A stretch of DNA of 64,000 nt from Pseudomonas morbosilactucae (lineage in GTDB: Bacteria > Pseudomonadota > Gammaproteobacteria > Pseudomonadales > Pseudomonadaceae), in the NCBI RefSeq assembly GCF_023241715.1, contig NZ_JALQCW010000036.1, forward strand, positions 62,001-126,000, read 5' to 3'. A model generated the notes under the pieces. The model did not search any database. It had not been told where the DNA came from and worked only from the letters and a program-made list of their open reading frames with translations. Positions 9,369-18,783 of this stretch are shown piece after piece (the stretch's first letter is position 1; each line of letters begins with the position of its first letter). A program made the translations under genes and the position numbers.

Positions 9369-11166
9369 CCTCTTCAGCGCCGACAAGGCCGTGGCCGCCG
9401 GTATCGACTTCGCCGAGCTGCGCGTCGGCGCCCAGGGCTTGTTCTGGAATGAATACCGCCCCGCCGACGCCGCCTGCCGCATCTGGCACTGGCATGAACA
9501 ACAGGCCCGCTGCCTGACGCCCCAAGGCTTCAGTGTGCGCAGCCGGGTCTACGAATACGGTGGCGGTGCCTTCTGCCTCAGCGACGAGGGCCTGGTGTTC
9601 GTCAACGAGGCAGACCAGCAGCTGTACCGCCAGTCCCTGCAAGGCGAAACACCCAGCGCCCTGACCCACGGCGAGTGCCGCTACGGCGATCTGCAGTACG
9701 CCAATGGCCAGGTACTGGCCGTGGAAGAGCACCTTGATCGGCACCGGCTGGTGAGCATTGCCCTACAGGATGGCGAACGCACCGTGCTGGTCGAAGGCGC
9801 GGACTTCTATGCCGCGCCCACCTTAAGCAGCGACGGCCAGCGCCTGGCGTGGATCGAGTGGGACCGCCCCCATCAACCCTGGACAGCCACGCGGCTGATG
9901 GTGACCGACTCCTTGGCCCCCGGCCGCTGGAGCCCCCCTCGTTGCGTGGCCGGCGATGCGTTCGAAGAGTCATTGCAGCAACCGCGCTTTGACCCGCAGG
10001 GGCGCCTGTGCTGCCTGAGCGATCGCGGTGGCTTCTGGCAGCCCTGGGCTGAGTCCCCGGCGGGCTTGCAAGCGTTGCCCTGCGCGCCTGCCGACCATGC
10101 CCCGGCACCTTGGCAATTGGGCGGTGGCACCTGGCTGCCCCTGGGCGGTCAGGCCTGGCTCGGGACCTGGACTGAAGACGGTTTCGGGCGCCTGGGCTGG
10201 CACCTTGAGGACGGTTCCAGCGCCACCTGCGGCGAGGAGTACAGCCGCTTCCGTAACCTGGCCGTGGATGAGCATCACCTGTATTGCATTGCCGCGTCGC
10301 CGGTCAGCCCATCTGCGGTGATCGCCATTGCCCGTGACACTCACCAGGTACACATCCTTGCAGGCGGCGTGGCCCCCCTGCCCGCCGCACAGATCAGTCG
10401 CCCGCAAACCCTGCGTTACCCCTCAGGCCCCGAGGAGGCCCACGGCTTCTTCTACCCGGCCATGGGCCAGGCCAGCAAACCGCCGCTGGTGGTGTTTATC
10501 CACGGCGGCCCGACATCGGCCTGCTACCCGATCCTCGACCCCAGGATTCAATACTGGACCCAGCGCGGTTTTGCCGTCGCCGACCTCAACTATCGCGGCA
10601 GCACCGGCTATGGGCGCGCCTATCGGCAAGCCCTGCACCTGGCCTGGGGCGAAGCGGATGTGCAAGACGCCTGTGCGGTGGTCGAGTACCTGGCCCGCCA
10701 GGGTCTGGTGGACGGCGAGCGGGCATTTATCCGCGGCGGTAGCGCCGGCGGCTACACCACGCTCTGCGCGCTGGTCTTCGCCAAGGTGTTCCGCGCCGGC
10801 GCCAGTCTGTACGGGGTCAGCGATCCCGTGGCACTGGGCCGGGCCACCCATAAGTTCGAAGGCGATTACCTGGACTGGTTGATTGGCGACCCCGAGCGGG
10901 ATACCGAACGCTACCGGGCGCGCACGCCGTTGCTGCATGCGGGGAACATCCAAGTGCCGGTGATTTTCTTCCAGGGCGAACTCGACGCGGTGGTCGTACC
11001 CCAGCAAACCCGCGACATGCTCAAGGCCCTGCAAGACCGAGGCATTGCCGCGCAAGCTCATTACTACCCCGATGAACGCCACGGCTTTCGCAAAGCCCAC
11101 AACCAGGCACACGCCTTGGAGCAGGAGTGGCGCTTCTATCAACAGGTGATGACATCGGGGGACTGA
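9334..11166 (+). CDS. S9 family prolyl-oligopeptidase-type peptidase of the pqq locus
   Basis: A 610-residue cytoplasmic serine peptidase. An N-terminal beta-propeller-like region (about 1-370) precedes an alpha/beta-hydrolase domain. The catalytic triad is Ser470 in [10 protein letters not shown], Asp551 in GELDAVVVP and His583 in DERHGF. It overlaps the 3' end of pqqE by 35 bases, so it is cotranscribed. In P. fluorescens B16 an S9-type peptidase in this position is called pqqM. A role in PqqA processing alongside PqqF, or in recycling peptide fragments, is inferred from position only. Confidence 0.9.
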   Translation: MNETPASSPKADLFSADKAVAAGIDFAELRVGAQGLFWNEYRPADAACRIWHWHEQQARCLTPQGFSVRSRVYEYGGGAFCLSDEGLVFVNEADQQLYRQSLQGETPSALTHGECRYGDLQYANGQVLAVEEHLDRHRLVSIALQDGERTVLVEGADFYAAPTLSSDGQRLAWIEWDRPHQPWTATRLMVTDSLAPGRWSPPRCVAGDAFEESLQQPRFDPQGRLCCLSDRGGFWQPWAESPAGLQALPCAPADHAPAPWQLGGGTWLPLGGQAWLGTWTEDGFGRLGWHLEDGSSATCGEEYSRFRNLAVDEHHLYCIAASPVSPSAVIAIARDTHQVHILAGGVAPLPAAQISRPQTLRYPSGPEEAHGFFYPAMGQASKPPLVVFIHGGPTSACYPILDPRIQYWTQRGFAVADLNYRGSTGYGRAYRQALHLAWGEADVQDACAVVEYLARQGLVDGERAFIRGGSAGGYTTLCALVFAKVFRAGASLYGVSDPVALGRATHKFEGDYLDWLIGDPERDTERYRARTPLLHAGNIQVPVIFFQGELDAVVVPQQTRDMLKALQDRGIAAQAHYYPDERHGFRKAHNQAHALEQEWRFYQQVMTSGD

Positions 11167-11257
11167 AGGGGGGATTGAAAAGGCTGTTGCTCAAGGGCCA
11201 TGCCAGCGCCCTTGAGCACCTGCCCACGCAATGAAAGCGCAGGCAGGCTCGTCATTG

Positions 11258-11416
11258 TCAGCGTTTGGCGATGATATAGACCGCGTGCACAATGCCGGGG
11301 ATGTAGCCGCACAGGGTCAGCAGGATATTCAGCCAAAACGCGCCGCCGAAGCCCACCTGCAGGAACACGCCCAGTGGTGGCAACAAAATAGCGAAGATGA
11401 TGCGAATCAAGTCCAT
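11258..11416 (-). CDS. YqaE/Pmp3-family small membrane protein
   Basis: A 52-residue protein made almost entirely of two membrane helices: residues 4-20 (IRIIFAILLPPLGVFLQVG) and 28-50 (WLNILLTLCGYIPGIVHAVY). The LPPLGVFLQVG and LCGYIPGIVHA motifs are diagnostic of the Pmp3/YqaE family, which is linked to membrane potential and stress tolerance in yeast, plants and bacteria. It is encoded opposite to the pqq genes and convergent with the S9 peptidase. No partner is obvious and no physiological role can be read from the context. Confidence 0.88.
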   Translation of the reverse strand: MDLIRIIFAILLPPLGVFLQVGFGGAFWLNILLTLCGYIPGIVHAVYIIAKR

Positions 11417-11573
11417 GGGGCAGCTCCAGATAAAAGAGGGCTCTCATAAGCCTCACTCCTAATCGACCGACGGCGTGCACCAGGGTTCACTCGACTTTTG
11501 CGCGCCATTGTTGACCTGATGTGTCCTTGGGCTGCGGTTCAGGAAACATCGCGCTGCGCCAGAATCAGCGGAC

Positions 11574-11611
11574 AAAAAAAACGCCCCGTGCGAAAAATCG
11601 GACACGGGGCG
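11574..11611 (-). terminator. Intrinsic terminator after the class III aminotransferase
   Basis: The arms CGCCCCGTG (11582-11590) and CACGGGGCG (11603-11611) are followed, on the minus strand, by a run of eight T (read as A at 11574-11581). It lies 67 bases after the aminotransferase stop codon. Confidence 0.88.
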
Positions 11612-11677
11612 ATGCGTTATACCGCGAGACGGTTCTTGTGTTCAGTCGAGGTCAATCAAGACGGCAATCGGGCCTCA

Positions 11678-12961
11678 TCAGACCGCCAGCCCTTTACGGC
11701 ACTGCAACTGCGCCGTGCGTACCCGGGAAAATGCCCGGGCCAGGCGCAGCAGCATTTCGTCGATATTGGCTTTGCTGACGGTCAAGGCAGGGGTCAGGCG
11801 CAGGCAATTGGCTTGCGGCGCATTGAGCAGCAGACCCTCAGAACGAGCAGCGTTGACCACGGCCTGGGCGGAGTCGTCGGCCAGTGTCAGGCCCCACAAC
11901 AGCCCTTGCCCGCGCACTTCGCCATGGGCATAGCGCTGGGCCAGGCGCGCCAGCCCTGCGCCCAAGTGCTGCCCGGCGGCGCGCACCTGTTCCAGAAAGC
12001 CGTGCTCCTGGACCGCGTTGAGCACTGCCAGCCCGGCCGAAGTCATCAAGGCATTGCCGTGATGCGTGCCATCCAGTTCACCGACGTCGAAACAGCAGGC
12101 CGTGCCCCGGGCCAACAAGGCCGCCAGCGGCACACCGCCACCCAGGCCCTTGCCCAGGATGACGATATCGCCACGAATACCGTACGACTGCTCCGCAAGC
12201 AGGTGAGCACAACGCCCAATACCGGTCTGGACCTCGTCGAGGATCAGCAAGATGCCCAACTCGCGGCATAGACGCTCGACGCCCTTGAGGTAGTGCTCGG
12301 TCGCGGGGATCACTCCCGCCTCACTCTGGATCGGCTCCAGCATGATCGCCACGGTCTGCGCGTCCACCGCCGCGTGCAAGGCCGGCAAGTCATTGAACGG
12401 CACCTGGCTGAACCCCGGCAACTGTGGCTCGAAACGATTGCCAAGGTTGGCGCTGCCCGAGGCCGACATCGCGGCAAAACTGCGCCCGTGGCAACTGTTG
12501 CTGGCGGTGATAATTCCAGAGGCCCCGCCCCGATGACGCTGCCCCCATTTGCGCGCCAGCTTGACCGCTGCTTCACAGGCTTCACTGCCACTGCCGAGCA
12601 AGTACGTCTGGTCACTGCTGGTGGCCTTGCACAGCCCTTCCGCCAGCTTGAGCATGCCGCGGTTGTAAAAGGCCGAACCGGGGTTGATCAGGGATTGGGC
12701 TTGCGCCGTCAGCGCCTGGACCAGCACCGAAGGGCTGTGGCCCAGACTATTGGCCCCGCCGCCCTGGATGAAATCGAGGTAAGCGCGGTCGTCCTGGTCC
12801 CACAGCCAGGAACCCTGGCCACGGACGAACACCGGAAGGGGACGCTGCACACTGGGCATCAGGCACTCACTGGAAAAGTCATCGCCCAACGACGACGGAT
12901 AGGGCTCGACAGCCAGGTCGTCAAGGCTAGGCGGGGTACGCCGCAGACTGAACAGATTCAT
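11678..12961 (-). CDS. Class III PLP-dependent aminotransferase beside the pqq genes
   Basis: A 427-residue fold-type I aminotransferase of the acetylornithine/4-aminobutyrate group. Visible features are LDFIQGGGANSLGHSPS near the N-terminus, the cofactor-contact GSGSEACEAAVKLAR, the LILDEVQTGIGR Asp motif and the Schiff-base Lys271 in ILGKGLGGGVPL. The ATG at 12961 overlaps the stop of the MOSC gene (ATGA), fixing the start despite an open frame upstream. Its substrate is unknown. An aminotransferase in this position is named pqqI in some P. fluorescens descriptions, but PQQ synthesis does not need a transamination, so the link is positional. Confidence 0.88.
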   Translation of the reverse strand: MNLFSLRRTPPSLDDLAVEPYPSSLGDDFSSECLMPSVQRPLPVFVRGQGSWLWDQDDRAYLDFIQGGGANSLGHSPSVLVQALTAQAQSLINPGSAFYNRGMLKLAEGLCKATSSDQTYLLGSGSEACEAAVKLARKWGQRHRGGASGIITASNSCHGRSFAAMSASGSANLGNRFEPQLPGFSQVPFNDLPALHAAVDAQTVAIMLEPIQSEAGVIPATEHYLKGVERLCRELGILLILDEVQTGIGRCAHLLAEQSYGIRGDIVILGKGLGGGVPLAALLARGTACCFDVGELDGTHHGNALMTSAGLAVLNAVQEHGFLEQVRAAGQHLGAGLARLAQRYAHGEVRGQGLLWGLTLADDSAQAVVNAARSEGLLLNAPQANCLRLTPALTVSKANIDEMLLRLARAFSRVRTAQLQCRKGLAV

Positions 12962-13656
12962 GCCCGCAGTCCCTCCAGCGGCAGCCCCTGCAACCGCGAA
13001 GACCAGTCCTCCACCCGCCCGCTGCGCATGCGCTTGATGGCAATGTCGCGCCAGCGAGAGGCCAATGCCGGGCAATCCACCAGCTTTCTCAGCCCGGACT
13101 GCTCCAGTGGCTCCTGGTAAAAACAGCGCAGCGCCCAGGCCACCGTCAGCCCGGGGTAGCTGCGTTGGATCAGCTCGAACGGCTCTTCGGCGCAGACAAA
13201 CCCCGGCTTGAGTACGCGATAAAACCAGCCGCAACGCCCATTGTCCTGGGCTTGTTGCGGCAGGTTGGGCAGCCCCCAGTGGTGACTCAGGCGATAACAG
13301 GGCGAGCGCGGCTGACTGATCTGCAGCAAGGCGCCGCCCCAGCGAAAGAGGTCGCCGAGGCACACCTGTTCTTCAGTCAATCCATGGGTGGAGAGGTTTT
13401 CGCCGAACGCCGGCGCACGCCAGTCAATCTGCGGATAACGCTTGCGCCAATGGGCGTAGTGCTCGGCCGGGTAGTGATGCAGGGCCCGCTCGGGGCCGGT
13501 GTGAAAGCGCGGATCACCGTGCTCATCGCTGCCCAGGCCCTGTGGCCACAACCAGAGTCGATTGGCAACCCTGTGCTTATCGGTATCGCTGATCAAACCC
13601 TGCCCGAGATTTTTTGCCTTGCCTATGTAAACGCCATCCACGTAAACGGTGTTCAT
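12958..13656 (-). CDS. MOSC domain protein (YiiM-like)
   Basis: A 232-residue MOSC (molybdenum cofactor sulfurase C-terminal) protein. The segment FGENLSTHGLTEEQVCLGD and the conserved Cys in QPRSPCYRLSHHW are typical of the YiiM group, which in E. coli reduces N-hydroxylated substrates with molybdenum cofactor. It ends in a four-base overlap with the aminotransferase gene and is divergent from the LysR regulator 102 bases away. A shared operon with the aminotransferase is clear; its substrate is not. Confidence 0.87.
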   Translation of the reverse strand: MNTVYVDGVYIGKAKNLGQGLISDTDKHRVANRLWLWPQGLGSDEHGDPRFHTGPERALHHYPAEHYAHWRKRYPQIDWRAPAFGENLSTHGLTEEQVCLGDLFRWGGALLQISQPRSPCYRLSHHWGLPNLPQQAQDNGRCGWFYRVLKPGFVCAEEPFELIQRSYPGLTVAWALRCFYQEPLEQSGLRKLVDCPALASRWRDIAIKRMRSGRVEDWSSRLQGLPLEGLRA

Positions 13657-13758
13657 CGCGCTCTATGGCCCTGTAAGCCCTGTGAATAGGCGCTAGACTA
13701 GGCGCGCGTCGGGCTTCGGGCCATTTCGATTTTCCAGCTTTTTTGATAAGTAGAACTT

Positions 13759-14688
13759 ATGGATTTCAAGCAACTGCGTTATTTCGTCGCGGTCTACGAA
13801 GAAGGCCATGTGGGGCGTGCCGCAGAGCGCCTGTCGATCTCCCAACCCGCGCTCTCGCAGCAAATCCGCCAATTGGAACTGAACCTCGACGTCAGCCTGT
13901 TTGAACGCAGCAGTAAACGCCTGCTGCCGACCCTGGCGGCGCACACCTTGTACAACCACGCCCTGCCCCTGCTCGACGGCTTGCAGCAAGCCCGCGAAGC
14001 CTTGCGCAACTTCAAGGGCCAGGCCTTGCGAACCCTGGCCATCGGGGTGCTGCAGACGGTGCACACCAGCCTGGTGCCGCAAATGCTCGAGCGCGTGCGC
14101 AAGGCCCAGCCCCACCTGGTGGTTCAGATCTATGAATTGACCGGCCTGGAAATCGAACGCCGGCTGCTCAATGGCTCACTGGACATCGGTATCAGCTACT
14201 TGCCACCGCGCCAGCCGGGCTTGCACGGCGTCGCCTTGTACGAAGATGAGTTGACCCTGGTCATCCCGGCGGACCACCCGCTGCGCGAATTCAAGAAGGT
14301 TTCCATGAGCCAGGCCGCGGAGTTGCCGATGCTGCTGCTCGGCGAAGAATTCCAAGTGCGGCAGATCTGGCAGGCGCAACTGGCCAATCTGGGACGGCGG
14401 CCACACGTCCAGGCCGAACTCAACAATATGGCGGGGATTCTCGACAGCCTGCCTCACACGCACTTGGCAACAATACTGCCCGGTCGCTCGCGACAGGAAC
14501 ACAGCCATCAGGCACTGCTCTGGAAACCCCTGAGTGAACCACGGGTGCCGCTGAAGGTAGGCTTGGTCTGTCGTGATGTGCAGCGTCAACAGGGAACCCT
14601 AGAGTTACTGCGTACGTTGCTGGAAGACGTGATGAACGGTCCGGAAGGACGAGGTGGCGTTGCAGGAGCCCTGGAAGGGACTCATTGA
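13759..14688 (+). CDS. LysR-type transcriptional regulator
   Basis: A 309-residue LTTR. The N-terminal winged helix reads MDFKQLRYFVAVYEEGHVG with the recognition helix LSISQPALSQQIRQLE, followed by a periplasmic-binding-like effector domain. It diverges from the MOSC-aminotransferase pair across about 100 bases, the standard LTTR arrangement, so those genes are the first candidates for its regulon. The C-terminus is slightly extended (GRGGVAGALEGTH) beyond the conserved domain. The effector is unknown. Confidence 0.9.
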   Translation: MDFKQLRYFVAVYEEGHVGRAAERLSISQPALSQQIRQLELNLDVSLFERSSKRLLPTLAAHTLYNHALPLLDGLQQAREALRNFKGQALRTLAIGVLQTVHTSLVPQMLERVRKAQPHLVVQIYELTGLEIERRLLNGSLDIGISYLPPRQPGLHGVALYEDELTLVIPADHPLREFKKVSMSQAAELPMLLLGEEFQVRQIWQAQLANLGRRPHVQAELNNMAGILDSLPHTHLATILPGRSRQEHSHQALLWKPLSEPRVPLKVGLVCRDVQRQQGTLELLRTLLEDVMNGPEGRGGVAGALEGTH

Positions 14689-14717
14689 AGACCCGAAAAT
14701 AAAAAACCCGGGCAAAA

Positions 14718-14745
14718 GAAAACCCCGCCGAAGCGGGGTTTTGCA
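14718..14745 (+). terminator. Intrinsic terminator after the LysR gene
   Basis: A hairpin AAAACCCCGC-CGAA-GCGGGGTTTT occupies 14718-14741, 30 bases after the LysR stop codon. Its A and T flanks allow function in both directions. Confidence 0.85.
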
Positions 14746-14886
14746 GACTGTTTCCCTGACATCCATTTCACTCCGCCATCCTGGCAGAATCCTACGTGTC
14801 CCTGTTGTTACTTTTGCGCTTCCTGCGCGACGTCCATGAGCAGTAGATTATCCTTGGATCCAATTTTCTAAAAGGCGTAAACAGCA

Positions 14887-14920
14887 GCACGCAATGTAAG
14901 AGATTGCTTACATTGCGTGC
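14887..14920. repeat. Perfect 14-bp inverted repeat at the 3' end of an acyl-CoA dehydrogenase gene
   Basis: The arms GCACGCAATGTAAG and CTTACATTGCGTGC are fully complementary and separated by 6 bases (AGATTG). The repeat begins 7 bases past the stop of the minus-strand dehydrogenase. There is no clean T tract, so it may be a weak terminator, an mRNA 3'-stabilising stem or a protein site. Confidence 0.6.
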
Positions 14921-14926
14921 CCGCCG

Positions 14927-16705
14927 TCAGAACTGCGCAGCGTCCAGTAAAAACAGCGAATCGCTACCGGCCTTGACCGAGGCGCTCAACGAATGGATAC
15001 GGGGCAGCAGGCGCGCAAAGTAGAAGCGTGCGGTGCCCAGCTTGCTGGCGTAGAAATCCTCCTGCGCCTCCTTGCCCAGAGCCGCCCGAGCCATCAGCGC
15101 CCACATGTAGGCATAAGCGGTGTAGCCGAAAGCCTGCAGGTATTCCACCGAGGCTGCGCCGATTTCGTTGGGGTTGCTTTGCGCCCGGTCGAGCAACCAG
15201 GCGGTCAACTCGTCAAGGTTGTCCAAGGCTGCGTCCAGTGGCCGGGTGAATTCGGCCAGGCCGGCATCGGCGGTGGCCGTGAAGTGGCGGATTTCATCCG
15301 CGAACACTTTGTAGAGCTCGCCCCCGCTACCGACGATCTTGCGGCCCACCAAGTCCAGCGCCTGGATGCCGTTGGTGCCTTCGTAAATCTGCGTGATCCG
15401 CACGTCGCGCACCAACTGCTCCTGGCCCCACTCACGAATGTAGCCATGGCCGCCAAACACCTGCTGGCCGTGGATCGTGGTTTCCAAGCCCAGGTCCGTG
15501 AGGAACGCCTTGGCCACCGGAGTCAGCAGTGCCACCAGACCTTCAGCGCGCTGACGCACGCTGGCGTCTTCACTGAACTTGGCGGTGTCCAGTTGCATCG
15601 CCACGTACGTGGAAAACGCACGCCCGCCTTCGTTCGCCGCCTTCATGGTCAGCAGCATGCGCCGCACGTCGGGGTGCACGATGATCGGGTCCGCTACCTT
15701 GTCCTTGGCTTGCGGGCCGGTGGGTGAGCGGCTTTGCAAACGGTCGCGGGCGTACTCCACAGCGTTCTGGTAAGAACGCTCACCCGAGGCCAGGCCCTGA
15801 ATGCCTACGCCCAGACGCTCGTAGTTCATCATGGTGAACATCGCCGCCAGCCCTTTGTTCGGCTCACCCACGATGTAACCGACGGCCTCGTCGAAGTTCA
15901 TCACACAGGTCGCCGAGGCCTGGATCCCCATCTTGTGCTCGATCGAGCCGCAGCTCACCGGGTTGCGTGCACCCAGGCTGCCATCGGCATTGACCATGAA
16001 CTTGGGCACCAGGAACAGCGAGATCCCCTTGGGCCCGGCTGGCGCGTCCGGCAGTTTGGCCAGCACCAGGTGAATGATGTTCTCCGTCAGGTCGTGCTCG
16101 CCGCCGGTGATGAAAATCTTCGTGCCGCTGATGGTGTAGGAACCGTCCGCCTGGGGCTCGGCCTTGGTCCGGATGATCCCCAGGTCAGTCCCTGCGTGGG
16201 GTTCGGTCAGGCACATGGAGCCCGCCCAGACTCCGGCGTACATGTTCGGCAGGTACGTCTCTTTCAGCGCATCGCCGGCATGGGCGTTGATCGACAAGCA
16301 GGCGCCGGCAGTGAGCATCGGGTAGAGGCCGAACGACAGGCTGGCGGAGTTGACCATTTCCTCGACCTGGGCCGACACCGCCTTGGGCATGCCCATGCCG
16401 CCGTAGGCAGGATCACCGCCGACACCGACCCAGCCACCCTCGGCGTAAGTCTGGTAGGCCTGCGGAAAGCCTTGCGGCGTGGTAACCACACCGTCCTTCC
16501 AGTGGCAGCCTTCTTCATCGGCGCTGCGGCTCAGCGGAGCCACGCTTTTGCCCATGACCTTGCCGGCTTCCTCGAGAATCGCCTCGACGGTTTCGGCATC
16601 CACGGTGTCCGCCAAAGCAGGCAATTGGGCCCAGAGTTTGGAGACCTCGAAGACCTCATTGAGGACGAAGCGCATATCGCGCAGGGGCGCTTTGTAGTCA
16701 GCCAT
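14927..16705 (-). CDS. Acyl-CoA dehydrogenase (FadE-type, long form), paralogue 1
   Basis: A 592-residue flavoenzyme catalysing alpha,beta-dehydrogenation of acyl-CoA in beta-oxidation. It starts [19 protein letters not shown] and has the FAD/substrate signature MCLTEPHAGTDLG and the catalytic-base region IYEGTNGIQALDLVGRK. The extra C-terminal domain makes it about 200 residues longer than the short MCAD type. I start at ATG 16705, matching both paralogues; an upstream in-frame ATG would add 15 unrelated residues. By order it corresponds to P. aeruginosa PA0508 or PA0507. Chain-length preference cannot be read from sequence. Confidence 0.93.
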   Translation of the reverse strand: MADYKAPLRDMRFVLNEVFEVSKLWAQLPALADTVDAETVEAILEEAGKVMGKSVAPLSRSADEEGCHWKDGVVTTPQGFPQAYQTYAEGGWVGVGGDPAYGGMGMPKAVSAQVEEMVNSASLSFGLYPMLTAGACLSINAHAGDALKETYLPNMYAGVWAGSMCLTEPHAGTDLGIIRTKAEPQADGSYTISGTKIFITGGEHDLTENIIHLVLAKLPDAPAGPKGISLFLVPKFMVNADGSLGARNPVSCGSIEHKMGIQASATCVMNFDEAVGYIVGEPNKGLAAMFTMMNYERLGVGIQGLASGERSYQNAVEYARDRLQSRSPTGPQAKDKVADPIIVHPDVRRMLLTMKAANEGGRAFSTYVAMQLDTAKFSEDASVRQRAEGLVALLTPVAKAFLTDLGLETTIHGQQVFGGHGYIREWGQEQLVRDVRITQIYEGTNGIQALDLVGRKIVGSGGELYKVFADEIRHFTATADAGLAEFTRPLDAALDNLDELTAWLLDRAQSNPNEIGAASVEYLQAFGYTAYAYMWALMARAALGKEAQEDFYASKLGTARFYFARLLPRIHSLSASVKAGSDSLFLLDAAQF

Positions 16706-16845
16706 GGCAAACCTCGAAAGATCTAAACAAGCGGTCCACAACGGACCCATTTACGAAAAGCCGAGTGTACCCGAACAACTTTTGCGACACATAGGGTCGC
16801 TTAGTGACCTTTTTGTTATTTTTAGTCACAGAGACCCTCAAGCAA

Positions 16846-16871
16846 GAAAAAGCCCGAATCAGATTCGGGCT
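16846..16871 (-). terminator. Intrinsic terminator after acyl-CoA dehydrogenase paralogue 2
   Basis: A hairpin AGCCCGAATC-A-GATTCGGGCT at 16851-16871 reads into a T-rich tract on the minus strand (AAGAAAAA on the plus strand). It is 25 bases past the stop of the dehydrogenase that begins at 18693. Confidence 0.85.
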
Positions 16872-16896
16872 CAAGGGTTTCCGGGGCGACGCTGGA

Positions 16897-18693
16897 TCAG
16901 AGGGCAAACAACGACGCCGGGAGTTTCATCAGGCAGTCGCTACCTGCTTCGATGGCCGCCTGATGGGCGCGGGTACGGGGCAGCAAACGCTTGAAATAGA
17001 ACTCGCAGGTCGCCAGCTTACCGGCACAGTAATCGGCATCGCCCTCGCCGGCTTCCAGCTGTGCCTGGGCCTCCAGGGCCATGCGCAGCCACAGGTAGGC
17101 GAGAATGATGTAACCGCTGTACATCAGGTAATCCAGGGCCGCCGCGCCCACCTCGTCCGGGTTCTTCATGGCCGCCCTGCCAACCTGGGTGGTCAGTTCG
17201 CCCCATTGCTGGTTCAGGGTATTAAGTTGGGCCACATAGGCCTTGAGTTGCGGATGCTCACCATGGGCCATGCAGAATTTGTGGACGATCCGGGTGAAGC
17301 CCATCAGCAGCTTACCCTGGCTACCCAGGACTTTACGCCCCAACAAATCCAGGGCCTGAATGCCATTGGTGCCTTCGTAGATCGGCGCAATCCGGCAGTC
17401 GCGTACCAGTTGCTCCATGCCCCACTCACGGATGAAACCGTGGCCACCGAACACCTGCATGCCGTGGTTGGTCACTTCCAGCCCGGTCTCGGTCATGAAC
17501 GCTTTGCAGATCGGGGTCAGGAACGCCAATAGGTTCTCGGCCTCCTGGCGCTGGCCAGCATCCGCCGCCAAGTGAGCGCTGTCGAGCAACTGGGCGGTGA
17601 AATACGTCAGGGCGCGGTTGCCCTCGTTGAAGGCCTTCATGGTCAGCAACATGCGCCGTACATCGGGGTGCACGATAATCGGGTCCGCCACTTTATCCGG
17701 TGCCTTGGGGCCGGTCAGGGCACGCATCTGCAGACGATCGTTGGCGTACTGGATCGCCCCCTGGAAGCTCGCTTCCCCCAGACACAAGCCCTGCATCCCG
17801 GTGCCCAGGCGCGCGTGGTTCATCATGGTGAACATGCAGTTCAGGCCCTTGTTGGCCTCACCAATCAGAAAGCCCGTGGCGCCATCGAAGTTCAGTACGC
17901 AAGTGGCCGAGGCCTTGATCCCCATCTTGTGTTCGATGGAGCCGCAACTGACACCATTGCGCTCGCCCGCCTCGCCCTCGGCGTTGGGCAGGAACTTGGG
18001 CACGATAAACAGCGAGATGCCTTTGGTCCCGGCCGGCGCATCCGGCAGCTTGGCCAGCACCAGGTGGATGATGTTTTCACTCAGGTCATGCTCACCGGCG
18101 GAGATGAAAATCTTGCTCCCGCTCACGGCATAGCTGCCGTCGGCCTGAGGCACGGCGCGGGTCTTGATAATGCCCAGGTCGGTGCCGCAATGGGCTTCGG
18201 TCAGGCACATGGTGCCGGTCCACTGGCCAGCGGTGAGCTTGGTGAGGTAGGTGTTTTTCTGCGCTTCGGTGCCATGGGCGTGAATCGCCGACATGGCGCC
18301 GTGGGTGAGCCCCGGATACATGCCCCAGGACGTGTTGCTGGAGCCGACCATCTCGCTGATCACCAACCCCAAGGATTGGGGCAGGCCCTGGCCGCCATAG
18401 GTGGGATCGGCCGCCAACCCGTGCCAGCCGCCTTCAACGTACTGCGCGAATGCCTCTTTGAAACCTTTGGGCGTGGTGACTACGCCCTTGTCGAAGTGGC
18501 AGCCTTCCTCATCACCGGAACGGTTCAACGGCGCGAGAACGTTTTCACAGAACTTCGCGCCCTCTTCAAGGATTGCGCTGACCATGTCCGGGCTGGCATC
18601 GGTCGCCCCCAGGGCCGCGTAATGGCCGTGGAAGTCGAAGACGTGATCGATCAAAAAGCGCATGTCGCGCAGGGGAGCTTTGTACTCAGGCAT
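16897..18693 (-). CDS. Acyl-CoA dehydrogenase (FadE-type, long form), paralogue 2
   Basis: A 598-residue paralogue starting MPEYKAPLRDMRFLIDHVF, with MCLTEAHCGTDLG, SAGEHDLSENIIH and the catalytic-base segment [17 protein letters not shown]. Two ATG codons are possible; the one at 18693 has GGAG 8 bases upstream, whereas the one at 18699 is only 2 bases from it, so I use 18693. The N-terminus then aligns with the other paralogues. It has its own terminator and is separated from paralogue 1 by 191 bases, so the genes look like separate units that arose by tandem duplication. Confidence 0.93.
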   Translation of the reverse strand: MPEYKAPLRDMRFLIDHVFDFHGHYAALGATDASPDMVSAILEEGAKFCENVLAPLNRSGDEEGCHFDKGVVTTPKGFKEAFAQYVEGGWHGLAADPTYGGQGLPQSLGLVISEMVGSSNTSWGMYPGLTHGAMSAIHAHGTEAQKNTYLTKLTAGQWTGTMCLTEAHCGTDLGIIKTRAVPQADGSYAVSGSKIFISAGEHDLSENIIHLVLAKLPDAPAGTKGISLFIVPKFLPNAEGEAGERNGVSCGSIEHKMGIKASATCVLNFDGATGFLIGEANKGLNCMFTMMNHARLGTGMQGLCLGEASFQGAIQYANDRLQMRALTGPKAPDKVADPIIVHPDVRRMLLTMKAFNEGNRALTYFTAQLLDSAHLAADAGQRQEAENLLAFLTPICKAFMTETGLEVTNHGMQVFGGHGFIREWGMEQLVRDCRIAPIYEGTNGIQALDLLGRKVLGSQGKLLMGFTRIVHKFCMAHGEHPQLKAYVAQLNTLNQQWGELTTQVGRAAMKNPDEVGAAALDYLMYSGYIILAYLWLRMALEAQAQLEAGEGDADYCAGKLATCEFYFKRLLPRTRAHQAAIEAGSDCLMKLPASLFAL

Positions 18694-18783
18694 GGTCATT
18701 TCTCCGGCAGCAGATTGATTAACCTACTGCCCTGTCCGCTGACCTGCCAATCACTCTCCAGACGCTGAATGCGCCGTCATCAC

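Noticed and set aside
16793-16838. Imperfect dyad AGGGTC...GTGAC / GTCAC...GACCCT upstream of acyl-CoA dehydrogenase paralogue 1
   Set aside because: The halves are unevenly spaced and mismatched, and it lies next to a clear terminator; not strong enough to call an operator.
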